Assembly (NCBI GenBank): GCA_017541375.1 | Contig: JAFXZE010000007.1 | Span: 62,001-126,000, forward strand | From: Clostridia bacterium | GTDB taxonomy: Bacteria > Bacillota > Clostridia > Christensenellales > UBA1242 | Reading direction: 5' to 3' | DNA length: 64,000 bases | Shown here: piece by piece, positions 24,074 through 33,716 of the stretch | How positions within the stretch are numbered: the first letter of the stretch is position 1 | Layout: each line of letters begins with the position of its first letter | The notes under the pieces: model-generated | Database searches by the model: none | What the model was told of the DNA's origin: nothing | What the model saw: only the letters and a program-made list of their open reading frames with translations | Translations under genes and position numbers: made by a program

Positions 24074-27001
24074 ATGCAAATGAGGAAAATTTCGCTCATG
24101 TTTTTTTCGTTGGCACTAATGTTGTTATTACCGGTAGGAATATTACTTAGTGCCAATGGTGTAAGCAAAGCTTATGCCGCAGATGGTGAATACTCCATGA
24201 TATTTGGTTTGGATGATTTGGAGAATATAGCCGAAAATGAAGATGATTTGGCTGATGTATGTTATATATATATACACAACGAATATCCAACTCAAGAAGA
24301 AGTTAACAAAATGCAAAGTCAATTAAGTTTAATTTCAAAATGTAAAAATTTGACACAATTGGTAATAGGAGTACCTGGATTAAAAGTTAACGCTAAAATT
24401 CTAAATGGTTTAGATTATTTAAATTGTGTAGACATTATTTATGCTGATGTAAATTTAGAGGGAGTATATGCTCCTAGTGTAAATACAATAAGATTTGCAT
24501 ATAATAATGTAGAAAATGCTAGTGGAATTAGCGGTTTTACAAATTTGTTTGAACTAGTTTTACAGTATGTAGAAGGGTTTGATTATTCAAATTTGGACAA
24601 ATTAAATAAATTAGAGCATTTAGGATTGGAGCATTGTGGAACTGTAGATACATCAAAATTTGATAAGATACCATTAAAATGGTTGGCAGTTTTGTTCTGT
24701 AATGTTGATAATTATAATAGATTATTAGCTAGTATATCAGATATAGAATTATTGAGGTTATGTGTAAACATGACTGATGCAGATACAATGAATTTTAAAA
24801 ATTTGAAAAAATTAACTTACTTGGATATTGTCGGAACATACATTACAGATATTTCATTCTTAAAAGAATTACCTTTAATAGAAACGTTATTATTACCATC
24901 TAGGATAGATGATTTGAGTGTAATATATGATTTACATAATTTAAAAGACATTGAATTTGAAGGGTATACACTAATGAATGTAGATCAAAACTTGATAAAT
25001 CACTTTAATGATAATAATATTAATTATTGGGTTTACAATAGAAGATATTGGTCGGATTATGGAATTAGACTTGATCACGAAATGCAGCAAAAACTAGAAA
25101 ATGTGATAAAAAATTTTGAATTTACGGATAAAACAACAACTTTAGATAAAATTGATGCAGTTACTGAATATGTCATGGATTTGATTGATTATTCATTTGA
25201 TTACACACTAGATGATGAAGGTTATCCTATATCAGGCTTTACACGTGCTTTAGAATATAAGGTGGGTATATGTTATGACTATGCAATTTTGGAAGAGGCT
25301 TTGTTGACTCTTGTGGGCATAGATGCTTATTGTGTTGTTGGTTACGCAATGGATTATGATTATGAGTATGATATAGTGTATAGTAGAGGTGGACATGCAT
25401 GGAATATGGTGAATGTAGATGGAGAATGGTATGTGTTGGATGCAACTTGGTGTGATGACAACCCTAATTATCAAAACTACAAAGAAAGTCCATACTATAT
25501 GAAAAAAGATGATACTGGTGTAACTTGGCAAGAGTACTGCAATAGTGACGATAAAGATCAATATGAATATGCTATATTTGACTTGGAACACGACTCTTAT
25601 GGTGAGCCTAACAAGGCAAAAAATGAGCAAAGACAAGATTTTGATGTATCTTACTTAGAGAGTATTAGATTATCTACGCAACCTACTAAAAAACATTATG
25701 AGATTGGGGAAGAATTGGATCTTAGTGGAGCAGTAATAGAGGCAACATACTCAAGTGGAAGTAAGAGTCAAATAAAACTACCTAGTAGTGAGGTGACAGT
25801 GACTGGCTTTGATAACAAAACTGTAGGTGTAAAAACATTGACATTGACATATTATGGAGCTAGCACAACTTTGTATGTATTAGTAAAACAACCAGTCGTA
25901 GCAGTAAGTAGAATCTCATTGTCAAAAGCACCAACTAAAACAATGTATTACCTTGGAGAAGAGTTAGATTTGAGTGGTGCTGAGATAACTGTTCACTATG
26001 ACAACAATAGTGAAAAAGTGATTGCGCTACCAAATAATGAGGTAACAGCAACAGGTTTCCGTAGCACTTTAACGGGGAAAAAATATGTAAAACTAACTTA
26101 TAAAGAAAAATCTGTTACACAAGTTGTGGAAGTATTTGAAAAAGGAAATATTGTTAGTGGTGACTTTGTGTATGACAATATTGAAAAAACAGTATTGATT
26201 GGAGTAAGTGAGGAAGGAATTAATAAAACTAAACTTACTATTCCAAGTGGAGTAAAAACAATCAAATCAACATTTGGAAACAATACAGATTTAAGTAAAA
26301 ATCCGATGAACATGGTAAAGGTAGTTTTACCAAAGACTGTTTCAACAATCGAAGAAGGTGCATTCAAAAGATGTTTTGCATTGTGGATTGTGAAGAATAA
26401 TTCTAAAGTAAAATTTAGTACACTTGCTATAAAGAAAAAATACTTTGCAAATGCAGCTACAAATAATATGGACTTTACAGGAGAATCACTTGTGATTAGC
26501 CAAAACAACGTAGCATACTTTAAGCCAAGAGCAAGTTTTTGTGTAGCTGCAGCAATGATTGATAGAACAAAAACAAGTGTGGTATTAAGTAAGAATACAA
26601 CACACGTGGGTCAATATGCATTCTACGGAAGTAAAATCGTAAATGTGACTGTTCCTAAAAAGGTAACAGAACTCGGGCTCAAAGCATTTGCTAGATGTGA
26701 GAGTCTAAAAACAGTAACAATGGAAGGCGATAGTGACAATACATCTAACCTAACTACTATTAAAGCGTACGCGTTCTATGGAGATAAAGCGCTAACAAAA
26801 ATAGTGATACCAAGTAAGGTAAACTTTGTAGGAAAGTACGCATTAGCTCAAACAGGGCTTACTCAGGTAGTAGTGAAGAACACTGCTAACTGGGTAGCAG
26901 GAACAACAAACTTGAGCGCTGTAAAACTAAAAAATGCAACTACAGCAAAGACATACTTTACAAAGACATACGCAAGTAAAGACATTAAGGTAGCTGCTTA
27001 A
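24074..27001 (+). CDS. Secreted multidomain protein: LRR, transglutaminase, Ig-like (Big_3) and BspA-like LRR
   Basis: I start at ATG 24074, after GGGGAGGG. The ~975-residue product begins with a signal peptide (hydrophobic core 10-28, probable cleavage AYA-ADG). Next come irregular leucine-rich repeats (~50-300). A transglutaminase-like domain follows (~355-470) with candidate Cys in KVGICYDYAI, His in RGGHAWNMV and Asp in WYVLDATWCD. Two bacterial Ig-like domains share the IGEELDLSGA / LGEELDLSGAEI pattern (~530-700). A BspA/LRR_5 region (~720-940) has AF...C..L repeats. No LPxTG or other anchor is visible. It probably acts at the cell surface in adhesion or peptide crosslinking/processing. 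It has its own promoter and terminator. Confidence 0.82.
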   Translation: MQMRKISLMFFSLALMLLLPVGILLSANGVSKAYAADGEYSMIFGLDDLENIAENEDDLADVCYIYIHNEYPTQEEVNKMQSQLSLISKCKNLTQLVIGVPGLKVNAKILNGLDYLNCVDIIYADVNLEGVYAPSVNTIRFAYNNVENASGISGFTNLFELVLQYVEGFDYSNLDKLNKLEHLGLEHCGTVDTSKFDKIPLKWLAVLFCNVDNYNRLLASISDIELLRLCVNMTDADTMNFKNLKKLTYLDIVGTYITDISFLKELPLIETLLLPSRIDDLSVIYDLHNLKDIEFEGYTLMNVDQNLINHFNDNNINYWVYNRRYWSDYGIRLDHEMQQKLENVIKNFEFTDKTTTLDKIDAVTEYVMDLIDYSFDYTLDDEGYPISGFTRALEYKVGICYDYAILEEALLTLVGIDAYCVVGYAMDYDYEYDIVYSRGGHAWNMVNVDGEWYVLDATWCDDNPNYQNYKESPYYMKKDDTGVTWQEYCNSDDKDQYEYAIFDLEHDSYGEPNKAKNEQRQDFDVSYLESIRLSTQPTKKHYEIGEELDLSGAVIEATYSSGSKSQIKLPSSEVTVTGFDNKTVGVKTLTLTYYGASTTLYVLVKQPVVAVSRISLSKAPTKTMYYLGEELDLSGAEITVHYDNNSEKVIALPNNEVTATGFRSTLTGKKYVKLTYKEKSVTQVVEVFEKGNIVSGDFVYDNIEKTVLIGVSEEGINKTKLTIPSGVKTIKSTFGNNTDLSKNPMNMVKVVLPKTVSTIEEGAFKRCFALWIVKNNSKVKFSTLAIKKKYFANAATNNMDFTGESLVISQNNVAYFKPRASFCVAAAMIDRTKTSVVLSKNTTHVGQYAFYGSKIVNVTVPKKVTELGLKAFARCESLKTVTMEGDSDNTSNLTTIKAYAFYGDKALTKIVIPSKVNFVGKYALAQTGLTQVVVKNTANWVAGTTNLSAVKLKNATTAKTYFTKTYASKDIKVAA

Positions 27002-27026
27002 GTTAAAAATAAATAGGAGAGAAAAG

Positions 27027-27064
27027 TAGACACATTCAAATTTTATGAATTTGTCTATTTTTTA
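27027..27064 (+). terminator. Terminator of the surface-protein gene
   Basis: TAGACAcATTCAAAT pairs with ATGAATtTGTCTA and is followed by a T-run. Confidence 0.8.
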
Positions 27065-27146
27065 TTGCCTTTTTTTCTAAAATGTGGCAAAATAGAATCA
27101 TTATAGTTCTAGAAAGGCTGGCAAATTATATCTTGGGAGATAATAT

Positions 27147-29168
27147 ATGAAAAAAGATGAAGAATGGCAACAGGAAGAACAGCACTTAGCCACTACATTA
27201 AATGCGATTGATTCACAATTGGAAATTCTCAAAAATAGCACTGATGAAAACAAAGAGTTTGTGAAAGAATTGCGGGAGTATTATGTAACGGGTACAGGAG
27301 TTTTTGGAGCGTTAGATTCAGCTGAGCAAGTAGAGCTAACACAACGAGTGGATGAACTGGTGGATATAAACTTTCAAAATATAGAAAAAATCGAGCACCT
27401 TAGCAAAAATAGGGATAAGCCATACTTTGGAAGAGTAAAGTTTAAGAGTAAGGAATTAGATGATGACTTTCGTGTAGGGCTAATGGGAATAGAGCACAAT
27501 CAAGAGTATTTTGTGTATGATTGGCGTGCGCCTATCTGTGAACTTTTTTATGATTGTGGAATAGGGAAGGCAAGTTTTCGCTCGCCTCAAGGAAAGATTG
27601 AAGGGGAAATCTTATTAAAGCGCCAGATTGAGATTGAAAATGCAAAGCTTGTGGGAATATATCCAAAAGATGAAAATCTCTTTGATGAGTATCTCCAACA
27701 AATATTGGGGCGAATCAATACCGACAAGCTACACAATATTGTTTCGACCATTCAACAAGAACAAAATAAAATTATTAGAGACTTGAAAAATGACATAGTT
27801 ATTGTGCAGGGGTATGCTGGCAGTGGAAAAACTACTGTAGCCCTGCATCGCATAGCATATGCATTGTATAGATTGCGTGATTTAAAATCCGCAAACATAT
27901 TAATTTTTACTCTAAACGAGGCTTTTTTATCTCACATAAATGGAGTGTTACCAGAGCTTGGTGAACAAAACACTCGTAGTGCTAGCATTCCCAAATTTCT
28001 CTCAAGATTATTAAAACTACCTAGATTATTTGAAAATTATGACGACTTTTTATTAAGATATACAAAGTCAAATAAAAAAGTGCGCAACGACATTCAAACC
28101 AAACTTGACTTGAATATAAAAACTCAGATTAGTAAGTGGGTAAGTGAATTAGAAAATAATTTGACAGCTTCTCGCGGCTTTCGTATACAATCTATACCCA
28201 TTTCGCCTAAAATGCTAAATAAGTGGTTTAGTTCGGATTATTCTGATATGGCGATTGAGAATAGATTTAGTTTGATGGCTGAAAAAATAGTAAATAAATT
28301 AAAACTCAAGAGCAATGCTACAGCATATGTAAAAATTAAGGACGAAATTTTACATTGTTTTGGTTATGAAGAAAATATTGTAAAAAATTATGTAAAATTT
28401 TGTGAAGATAACAAGTTGATTGTAGATGATTTTGAAGTAATCAAGTTTGAGGATGCTCTTCTTATGGGGGTACTCAAGCAGCGTCTAAAAGATATGGTTA
28501 TTTCTATGGATATTCGTCACATTTTAGTAGATGAGGCTCAAGAGTATCCGATTTTATTCATTGATTTTTTACTGCGCCTTTTCCCACGAGTTGCGTTTAC
28601 ATTTTTGGGAGATATGTATCAGCAAACTAATCCTTTTGGAATAGGGGATTTACGAAAAATTGAGAAATTGCATGCCTATTTTGGTGATATTTGTTTTTAT
28701 GAATTGGACAATTCATATAGGAGTAGTGAAGAAATTGTAGATTACACTTCTCGCATAATCGGTAATCCTCGTCATAACGCATTTAGGCTAAAAAACAACC
28801 ACCCTGTAAAAGAAATAGAGTTACCTAGTAGTGTGAATGATTTGGTATCTAATTTGTCTGCAGAATTGAAAAAGAGAGTTGGGGACAATGAGACTATTGG
28901 TATAATATTGGGTGATGTAGAATCAGCTAAAGTAATATATGCAAAACTATTGAAGCTTTTTGATGGGGTGTGTTTGATAAAAGATGCCACTAGTGTGGCG
29001 ACTGGTCAGATTCAGATATTGCCTGTAACATTGTGTAAAGGACTTGAATTTAACACTGTTTTTGTAGTCAAAAATGGAGGTATGTTCGATAGTGAGTTTG
29101 CGGACAATCTAGCGTATATAGCTTGTACAAGGGCAATAAATGAACTGATTGTATATTCGAAAAAATGA
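27147..29168 (+). CDS. helD: HelD-like superfamily I helicase/RNA polymerase-recycling ATPase
   Basis: This 673-residue UvrD/Rep-type ATPase has the HelD architecture. It has an N-terminal coiled-coil arm (residues ~1-95), the FGRVKFKS / VYDWRAPIC segment, Walker A GYAGSGKTTVALH near residue 222, a helix-rich insertion, DEAQEYPIL near 463, LDNSYRSSEEI and a C-terminal ACTRAINELIVY. HelD enters RNA polymerase channels and releases stalled polymerase from DNA. Length is somewhat below the B. subtilis protein. nrdR begins 10 nt after the stop, so the two are co-transcribed. Confidence 0.85.
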   Translation: MKKDEEWQQEEQHLATTLNAIDSQLEILKNSTDENKEFVKELREYYVTGTGVFGALDSAEQVELTQRVDELVDINFQNIEKIEHLSKNRDKPYFGRVKFKSKELDDDFRVGLMGIEHNQEYFVYDWRAPICELFYDCGIGKASFRSPQGKIEGEILLKRQIEIENAKLVGIYPKDENLFDEYLQQILGRINTDKLHNIVSTIQQEQNKIIRDLKNDIVIVQGYAGSGKTTVALHRIAYALYRLRDLKSANILIFTLNEAFLSHINGVLPELGEQNTRSASIPKFLSRLLKLPRLFENYDDFLLRYTKSNKKVRNDIQTKLDLNIKTQISKWVSELENNLTASRGFRIQSIPISPKMLNKWFSSDYSDMAIENRFSLMAEKIVNKLKLKSNATAYVKIKDEILHCFGYEENIVKNYVKFCEDNKLIVDDFEVIKFEDALLMGVLKQRLKDMVISMDIRHILVDEAQEYPILFIDFLLRLFPRVAFTFLGDMYQQTNPFGIGDLRKIEKLHAYFGDICFYELDNSYRSSEEIVDYTSRIIGNPRHNAFRLKNNHPVKEIELPSSVNDLVSNLSAELKKRVGDNETIGIILGDVESAKVIYAKLLKLFDGVCLIKDATSVATGQIQILPVTLCKGLEFNTVFVVKNGGMFDSEFADNLAYIACTRAINELIVYSKK

Positions 29169-29178
29169 GGAGAAGAGT

Positions 29179-29643
29179 ATGAAATGTAAATATTGTGGAT
29201 TTGATGACAGTAAGGTGATAGATAGTAGATTAAGTGAAGATGGATGTAGTGTGAGGCGAAGAAGAGAATGCTTAAAATGTGGCAAGAGATTTAATACATT
29301 TGAAGAATACGAGACTATTCCAGTGTTAGTTATCAAATCCAATGGGGATAGACAACCATTTGATAAAGAAAAGATTCGCAAGGGAATAGTAAAGTCTTGT
29401 GAAAAACGTCCTGTAACATTTGCTCAGATAGAGGAAATGGTAAATGAAATTGAAAGAGAAGTGTATAATACATTAGAGCCCGAAATCAAAAGTAGTAAGA
29501 TTGGAGAACTTGTTATGCAACACCTCAAGCAGGTGGATGAAGTAGCATACATTAGGTTTGCTTCAGTTTATAGACAATTTAAAGATGTGGGCAATTTTAT
29601 AGAGCTTCTAGAGGACTTTAAAAAAGATTTGGAAAAAAAGTGA
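29179..29643 (+). CDS. nrdR: Transcriptional repressor NrdR
   Basis: This 154-residue protein has an N-terminal zinc ribbon (MKCKYCGF, then CLKCGKRFNTFE) and an ATP-cone (VIKSNGDRQPFDKEKIRKGI). NrdR senses ATP/dATP and represses ribonucleotide reductase genes by binding NrdR boxes. I chose ATG 29179 (GAGGAG upstream), which gives the canonical N-terminus. No nrd genes lie in the window. Length is typical. Confidence 0.97.
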   Translation: MKCKYCGFDDSKVIDSRLSEDGCSVRRRRECLKCGKRFNTFEEYETIPVLVIKSNGDRQPFDKEKIRKGIVKSCEKRPVTFAQIEEMVNEIEREVYNTLEPEIKSSKIGELVMQHLKQVDEVAYIRFASVYRQFKDVGNFIELLEDFKKDLEKK

Positions 29644-29664
29644 TAAGTTTATCTTCACTTTTTT
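29632..29664 (+). terminator. Terminator of helD-nrdR
   Basis: AAAAAGTGA and TCACTTTTTT form a short stem with a T-run over the nrdR stop codon. Confidence 0.6.
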
Positions 29665-29720
29665 AATTTAGTTGACTTTTCAAAACTAATTGTGTTATGC
29701 TAATAAAAATAGGAGGTAGT

Positions 29721-31412
29721 ATGACTACAAATCTTTCGCAACTAAAAAGTTGGTGGCAAGTAGCAAAACCATCAAAAAAATATTTTTTCATTTCGTGGTT
29801 AGGCATGATGCTGTCATATGTGTGTGCAATTATATCACCCATATTTGCAGCACTTGCCATTACAGCTTTGACTGAAAGTGACTTTCATAATGCAATAATT
29901 TATCTAGTAATAGAATTTGGATTTGTTACACTATCATATTTGTGTAAACATCTCAATTATTATAACTATCACAAGTTGGTCGCTAGTTCCTATGTGCCTA
30001 TAAATGAAAAACTGGTAGATAAAGTATTACATGCTAGGGTGAGTAGCTTGAGAAAGGTGCCTAAAGAAAGCATAATGAATATGCTACACACTGATGCACT
30101 AAAAGTAGCTGGTTTATCAGATAGCTTATCCATAGCACTGGCCAAAATATTGCGTGTTGTTATTACCATTGTGACCATATTTGTCATCAACTGGGAAGCT
30201 GGATTAATTGTACTGATGGTGGATATACTCAACTTTATCTTGCTATCGCGCCTACACAATAGACGATTAAGATATCTAAAAGAAATCAACAAGAATGTGG
30301 ACCTTAGATGCCAAAAAATGAGTGAAATTGCTGATGGTAGAATCTTAGCTAGAGAGATGGAAATAATGACTCCTATCAAAAAAGATTATTTGGATGCAAC
30401 AAACTCATATATAAAATCTGAACACCACAAAACAATGAACCAAAGTTATGTAGGAAACTTATTCTCAATATTGTATTACGGAGCAATATTGATAGCTACT
30501 ATTTTGATGGTGATGCTAGTATCTAAAGGCGCAATGACGCTTACCCTTTACCTTATCATCACGCCTTATATAGTATCTGGCATTACTATAGCGACTGATA
30601 CCTATGGAGTATTTTCTGACATTAGGATAGCTTCAGTTTCGGCCGCCAGAATCAAACGCGTGTTGGATTTTAAAGACTATGATTTTGCTCAATTTGGTGA
30701 AACAGATCTATTCCAAATCAATGGTGCTATAGAATTTAGAGACGTAAACTATGTAAACAGTGAAGATGAAAAATCCGTATTAAAGAATGCTTCATTTCAT
30801 ATAAAGCCCTACGAAGTTGCACTTTTTACTGGAGCTAGAGGCGGGGGAAAGAGGGTTGTGTTTAACTTATTACGTCACGAGATTGAACCTACATCGGGTG
30901 AGATTTTGATAGATGGTCTAAATATAAGTGGTTACACTCGGAAAGCTCATCATGACAACTTTACATATGTAAATACAAAGCCATACTTTTTCTCGGGTAG
31001 TGTAATGAAGAATCTAAAGATGGTTTGTAAAGATAGTTCAAAAATTCACAAGACATGTATGGAGCTGGGGATATCATATTTCCTAGCTGGATTACCAAAG
31101 CAATTTAGTACCGAAGTAAATACTCTGCCTCCATCACAAAAGTATTTGTTAGGGGTAGCTCGAGCAATTTTGACTGGTTGTGAAATTATAGCTTTATATG
31201 AGGCTCCTACAACCTTTGAAGACAAAGATTGGCAAGTTTTGAAATCTACAATAGACTATTATACAGAAAATCATTTACGTACTTTCTTAGTGTTTAGCTC
31301 TTCACATATGTTTGATAATTGTGTTACAAAACGCATAGAAATAAACAAGGGGGAAATAACCAACATTAAGCTTATCGAAAAAGCTCCAACACCTAAAAAC
31401 GAGGATAACTAA
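29721..31412 (+). CDS. ABC exporter-like protein with degenerate ATPase domain
   Basis: This 563-residue protein has the layout of a half-size ABC exporter: six hydrophobic segments in residues ~15-310, then a nucleotide-binding domain. The ATPase motifs are broken. Walker A reads GARGGGKR (no Ser/Thr after Lys), the Q-loop Gln is Asn, and the signature is LPPSQ instead of LSGGQ. Walker B reads IIALYEAPT (Asp to Tyr), and the H-loop His is replaced (FSSSH). ARAIL after the signature is retained. The reading frame is intact, so this is a conserved pseudo-ABC or a partner of an active one, not a frameshifted gene. The start at ATG 29721 has AGGAGGT upstream. Confidence 0.8.
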   Translation: MTTNLSQLKSWWQVAKPSKKYFFISWLGMMLSYVCAIISPIFAALAITALTESDFHNAIIYLVIEFGFVTLSYLCKHLNYYNYHKLVASSYVPINEKLVDKVLHARVSSLRKVPKESIMNMLHTDALKVAGLSDSLSIALAKILRVVITIVTIFVINWEAGLIVLMVDILNFILLSRLHNRRLRYLKEINKNVDLRCQKMSEIADGRILAREMEIMTPIKKDYLDATNSYIKSEHHKTMNQSYVGNLFSILYYGAILIATILMVMLVSKGAMTLTLYLIITPYIVSGITIATDTYGVFSDIRIASVSAARIKRVLDFKDYDFAQFGETDLFQINGAIEFRDVNYVNSEDEKSVLKNASFHIKPYEVALFTGARGGGKRVVFNLLRHEIEPTSGEILIDGLNISGYTRKAHHDNFTYVNTKPYFFSGSVMKNLKMVCKDSSKIHKTCMELGISYFLAGLPKQFSTEVNTLPPSQKYLLGVARAILTGCEIIALYEAPTTFEDKDWQVLKSTIDYYTENHLRTFLVFSSSHMFDNCVTKRIEINKGEITNIKLIEKAPTPKNEDN

Positions 31413-31413
31413 C

Positions 31414-31449
31414 AAAAAGTCTTACTACATTTGTAGTAGGACTTTTTTA
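31414..31449. terminator. Bidirectional terminator
   Basis: AAAAAGTCtTACTACatttGTAGTAgGACTTTTTT lies between the ABC-like gene and the convergent ger operon, with A- and T-runs on both sides. Confidence 0.85.
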
Positions 31450-32652
31450 AAACTCATCACTACAATAAACATTAGTTATTATTTTGATTTTATCCAAATA
31501 GTGTTCTATAGGTAATAGATTCGATAGATATTCTTGCCAATTTGAGTGACAGTTTAAGTTAAATTGATGATAAAAGTTAAATAAATCCATCTCATATTGT
31601 TGCATAAGTGATAAGGCATTTGATACTGCTTGGTTGATTTTATTACTAACTAAATTTGTAACGACATCATCTACGAAGCTAGAATATGTAGGCACAATAT
31701 GAGACTCTGATGTGATTGATTCAGGTTTTAGTCCTAGGTTATAGTTGATTGTAATAATAGGTTGATTGTGAAGGACTTTATATTCAAAATTTATACATCT
31801 GTGGGATAGTGTAAAACTAATAGTTCCATTTTTTATTTTGTCATTGTTTATATTTTCTATTTTTAGTCGAGTCTCAGTTAGTTTAGGGTCAAACCATTGA
31901 AAATTTTCACATTCGCTAGGCGATAGAACTTTACTACATTTACCATTTACAAATACTGCCATGGACCCATCATTTTTTATAGAATCTTTAGTGGGTTCAG
32001 AATTATTCTTTTCACCAGCTCCGCTTTGGGAATTTGAACTATTTTTCTTTTCCGCCTCTTCTTCTAGGGTGATATTGGGCATGCAGCTAGTTTTATGGGG
32101 GGAAAGATAATCATTAAAAAAACTCATAAGACTAGATGATTTTGATAGTAGATGTTGTTGATTATATTTAGAAGTGATTTGCAGATTGTCCACTTCGTTG
32201 CTATTTATATTGGATGTTTTTTCCAATACTTTTTGTGCTTTTAGATCGGTGTAGAGTAGGAGAGTGTTGTTTCCTAGGTTGTTACCTCTTAGGAAATAAT
32301 CGAGTTCTTTTGTGATATTGTTTTCACAAAAATCTTTGCTAAGTATTATAAAACCGCAATGGCCCAGTCGAATTTTTTTGCCTATTTGAAACTCCATATT
32401 GTGTAAGGCTTCTTCGATAGATTGTGCTTTGTTATTAACAATTACTGTTTTTTGAGAATATTCGCCTCCTGCCTCTGGGATGATAATTTGCGCACTCACA
32501 GAATACTCTAGATCTTCGTAGTCTATGCTAAGTCCAGTACAAATTGCTCTTACAGAGTTTTGTCCCGGCATATTTATAGTTTCTATAGCGAGCAAAACTA
32601 AAAAACCAATTATAAGAATTGTTGCCCATTTTTTAATTAATTGTTTTGTCAT
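31447..32652 (-). CDS. gerAC: Ger(x)C-family spore germination protein lacking a lipobox
   Basis: This 401-residue protein is the third gene of a GerA-type operon, overlapping the permease gene by 20 nt. It has the family pattern after its N-terminal membrane segment (SVRAICTGLSIDYEDLEYSV, then a segment with KKIRLGHCGFIILSKDF). Ger(x)C proteins are normally lipoproteins on the inner spore membrane. Here the hydrophobic segment (residues ~10-27) is followed by ETINMPGQ with no Cys, so it would be a membrane-anchored, non-lipidated form. A Ser/Asn/Glu-rich linker (about 200-225) is unusual. Confidence 0.75.
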   Translation of the reverse strand: MTKQLIKKWATILIIGFLVLLAIETINMPGQNSVRAICTGLSIDYEDLEYSVSAQIIIPEAGGEYSQKTVIVNNKAQSIEEALHNMEFQIGKKIRLGHCGFIILSKDFCENNITKELDYFLRGNNLGNNTLLLYTDLKAQKVLEKTSNINSNEVDNLQITSKYNQQHLLSKSSSLMSFFNDYLSPHKTSCMPNITLEEEAEKKNSSNSQSGAGEKNNSEPTKDSIKNDGSMAVFVNGKCSKVLSPSECENFQWFDPKLTETRLKIENINNDKIKNGTISFTLSHRCINFEYKVLHNQPIITINYNLGLKPESITSESHIVPTYSSFVDDVVTNLVSNKINQAVSNALSLMQQYEMDLFNFYHQFNLNCHSNWQEYLSNLLPIEHYLDKIKIITNVYCSDEF

Positions 32653-33715
32653 CTTTCCTCCTGATAGATAGCACTAAGCAAATGATTTGACAAATCAAAA
32701 TTAGCGCTATTGTAAAATATGATAGATATGATTTTGTAAGATCAAACCAAAATATCGTGTCAAAGCGAGTGAGAATTCCCACAATAATAATCACTGCAGA
32801 CATAGTTAATAGCGGAAGTACCAGTGATTTAAACCGGAATGAATCTACTAAAGCGGCTTTTAGTAGATACATTAGACAACATGTTGAGCAAAACAGCTTA
32901 GAAATATCTATGACAGCAGACATCCAAATAAGTCGTTGCAATTCTAAAATATATGGGTCATATTGAGAGTATTCACTAAGAGAAAATAGCACATATTGCA
33001 TAGAGTTTCCAAATGTTGCGTAAAAGATAAAGCATGCTACCACACAAAATACTACACAAATGCTGGTTACTACCAGAGTATTTTTAAAAAGATGATGATT
33101 TGGTTTTACCTTGCCAGTAAGAAGCAATAAACATGTTGGAGTGCCAAATAAAAACATCGCATCTTTACATCCTGATAATGTAGGAGAAAGACCGTTTTCT
33201 AGATAAGGCATATTTTGAGTAAATGATGCGTATTCGAGATTGCTTAGTAGTGATAACACTGTTCCTATCAGTATAAACCACAATAAGATTTCGCAAGTAC
33301 GGCCAATTACGGTTGCTTTTTTAAAGGCAAAGAATAAGCAAACGCACAGTGCTGAAAATATAAAAATATAAGGATTGAGGTCATCGTAAAGAGTTTCAAG
33401 GAAAAAAGAATATAGTTCTTGAAAACAGTATAATATCCTAGCTAATAAAAATATAATTAACAATCCAATGACTAAATAAGCTAGTATTCCTATTTTTCTC
33501 TTAAGAATATCAAATAAAGTAGTTTTAGGGTTTCTTATTATAACTAATGTGCATAAAGATATTGTGATAAGTTCAATAAGTGTATTTATCAAAACACTGA
33601 TTATGGCGTCATTATTTGCCGTGGAGAAGACTAGCGAGGGCATGGTAACCAGCTTTGAGGTGAAGAATATAAATACCACTATGCAAATGTACTGTTTTGA
33701 TGTTAATTCTGTCAT
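32633..33715 (-). CDS. gerAB: GerAB-type spore germination permease
   Basis: This 360-residue protein has ten hydrophobic segments and belongs to the APC-superfamily endospore germination permeases. These form the germinant-binding subunit of the receptor in the inner spore membrane. The N-terminus (ELTSKQYICIVVFIF, then segments with TLIELITISL) fits. It lies between gerAA (1 nt gap) and gerAC (overlap), which is the canonical A-B-C order. The germinant cannot be predicted. Confidence 0.88.
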   Translation of the reverse strand: MTELTSKQYICIVVFIFFTSKLVTMPSLVFSTANNDAIISVLINTLIELITISLCTLVIIRNPKTTLFDILKRKIGILAYLVIGLLIIFLLARILYCFQELYSFFLETLYDDLNPYIFIFSALCVCLFFAFKKATVIGRTCEILLWFILIGTVLSLLSNLEYASFTQNMPYLENGLSPTLSGCKDAMFLFGTPTCLLLLTGKVKPNHHLFKNTLVVTSICVVFCVVACFIFYATFGNSMQYVLFSLSEYSQYDPYILELQRLIWMSAVIDISKLFCSTCCLMYLLKAALVDSFRFKSLVLPLLTMSAVIIIVGILTRFDTIFWFDLTKSYLSYFTIALILICQIICLVLSIRRKDDKTIN

Positions 33716-33716
33716 T

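Noticed and set aside
25239..25636. Minus-strand ORFs opposite the surface-protein gene
   Set aside because: Composition is atypical (His/Ile-rich) and they lie inside a real gene; they are shadows.
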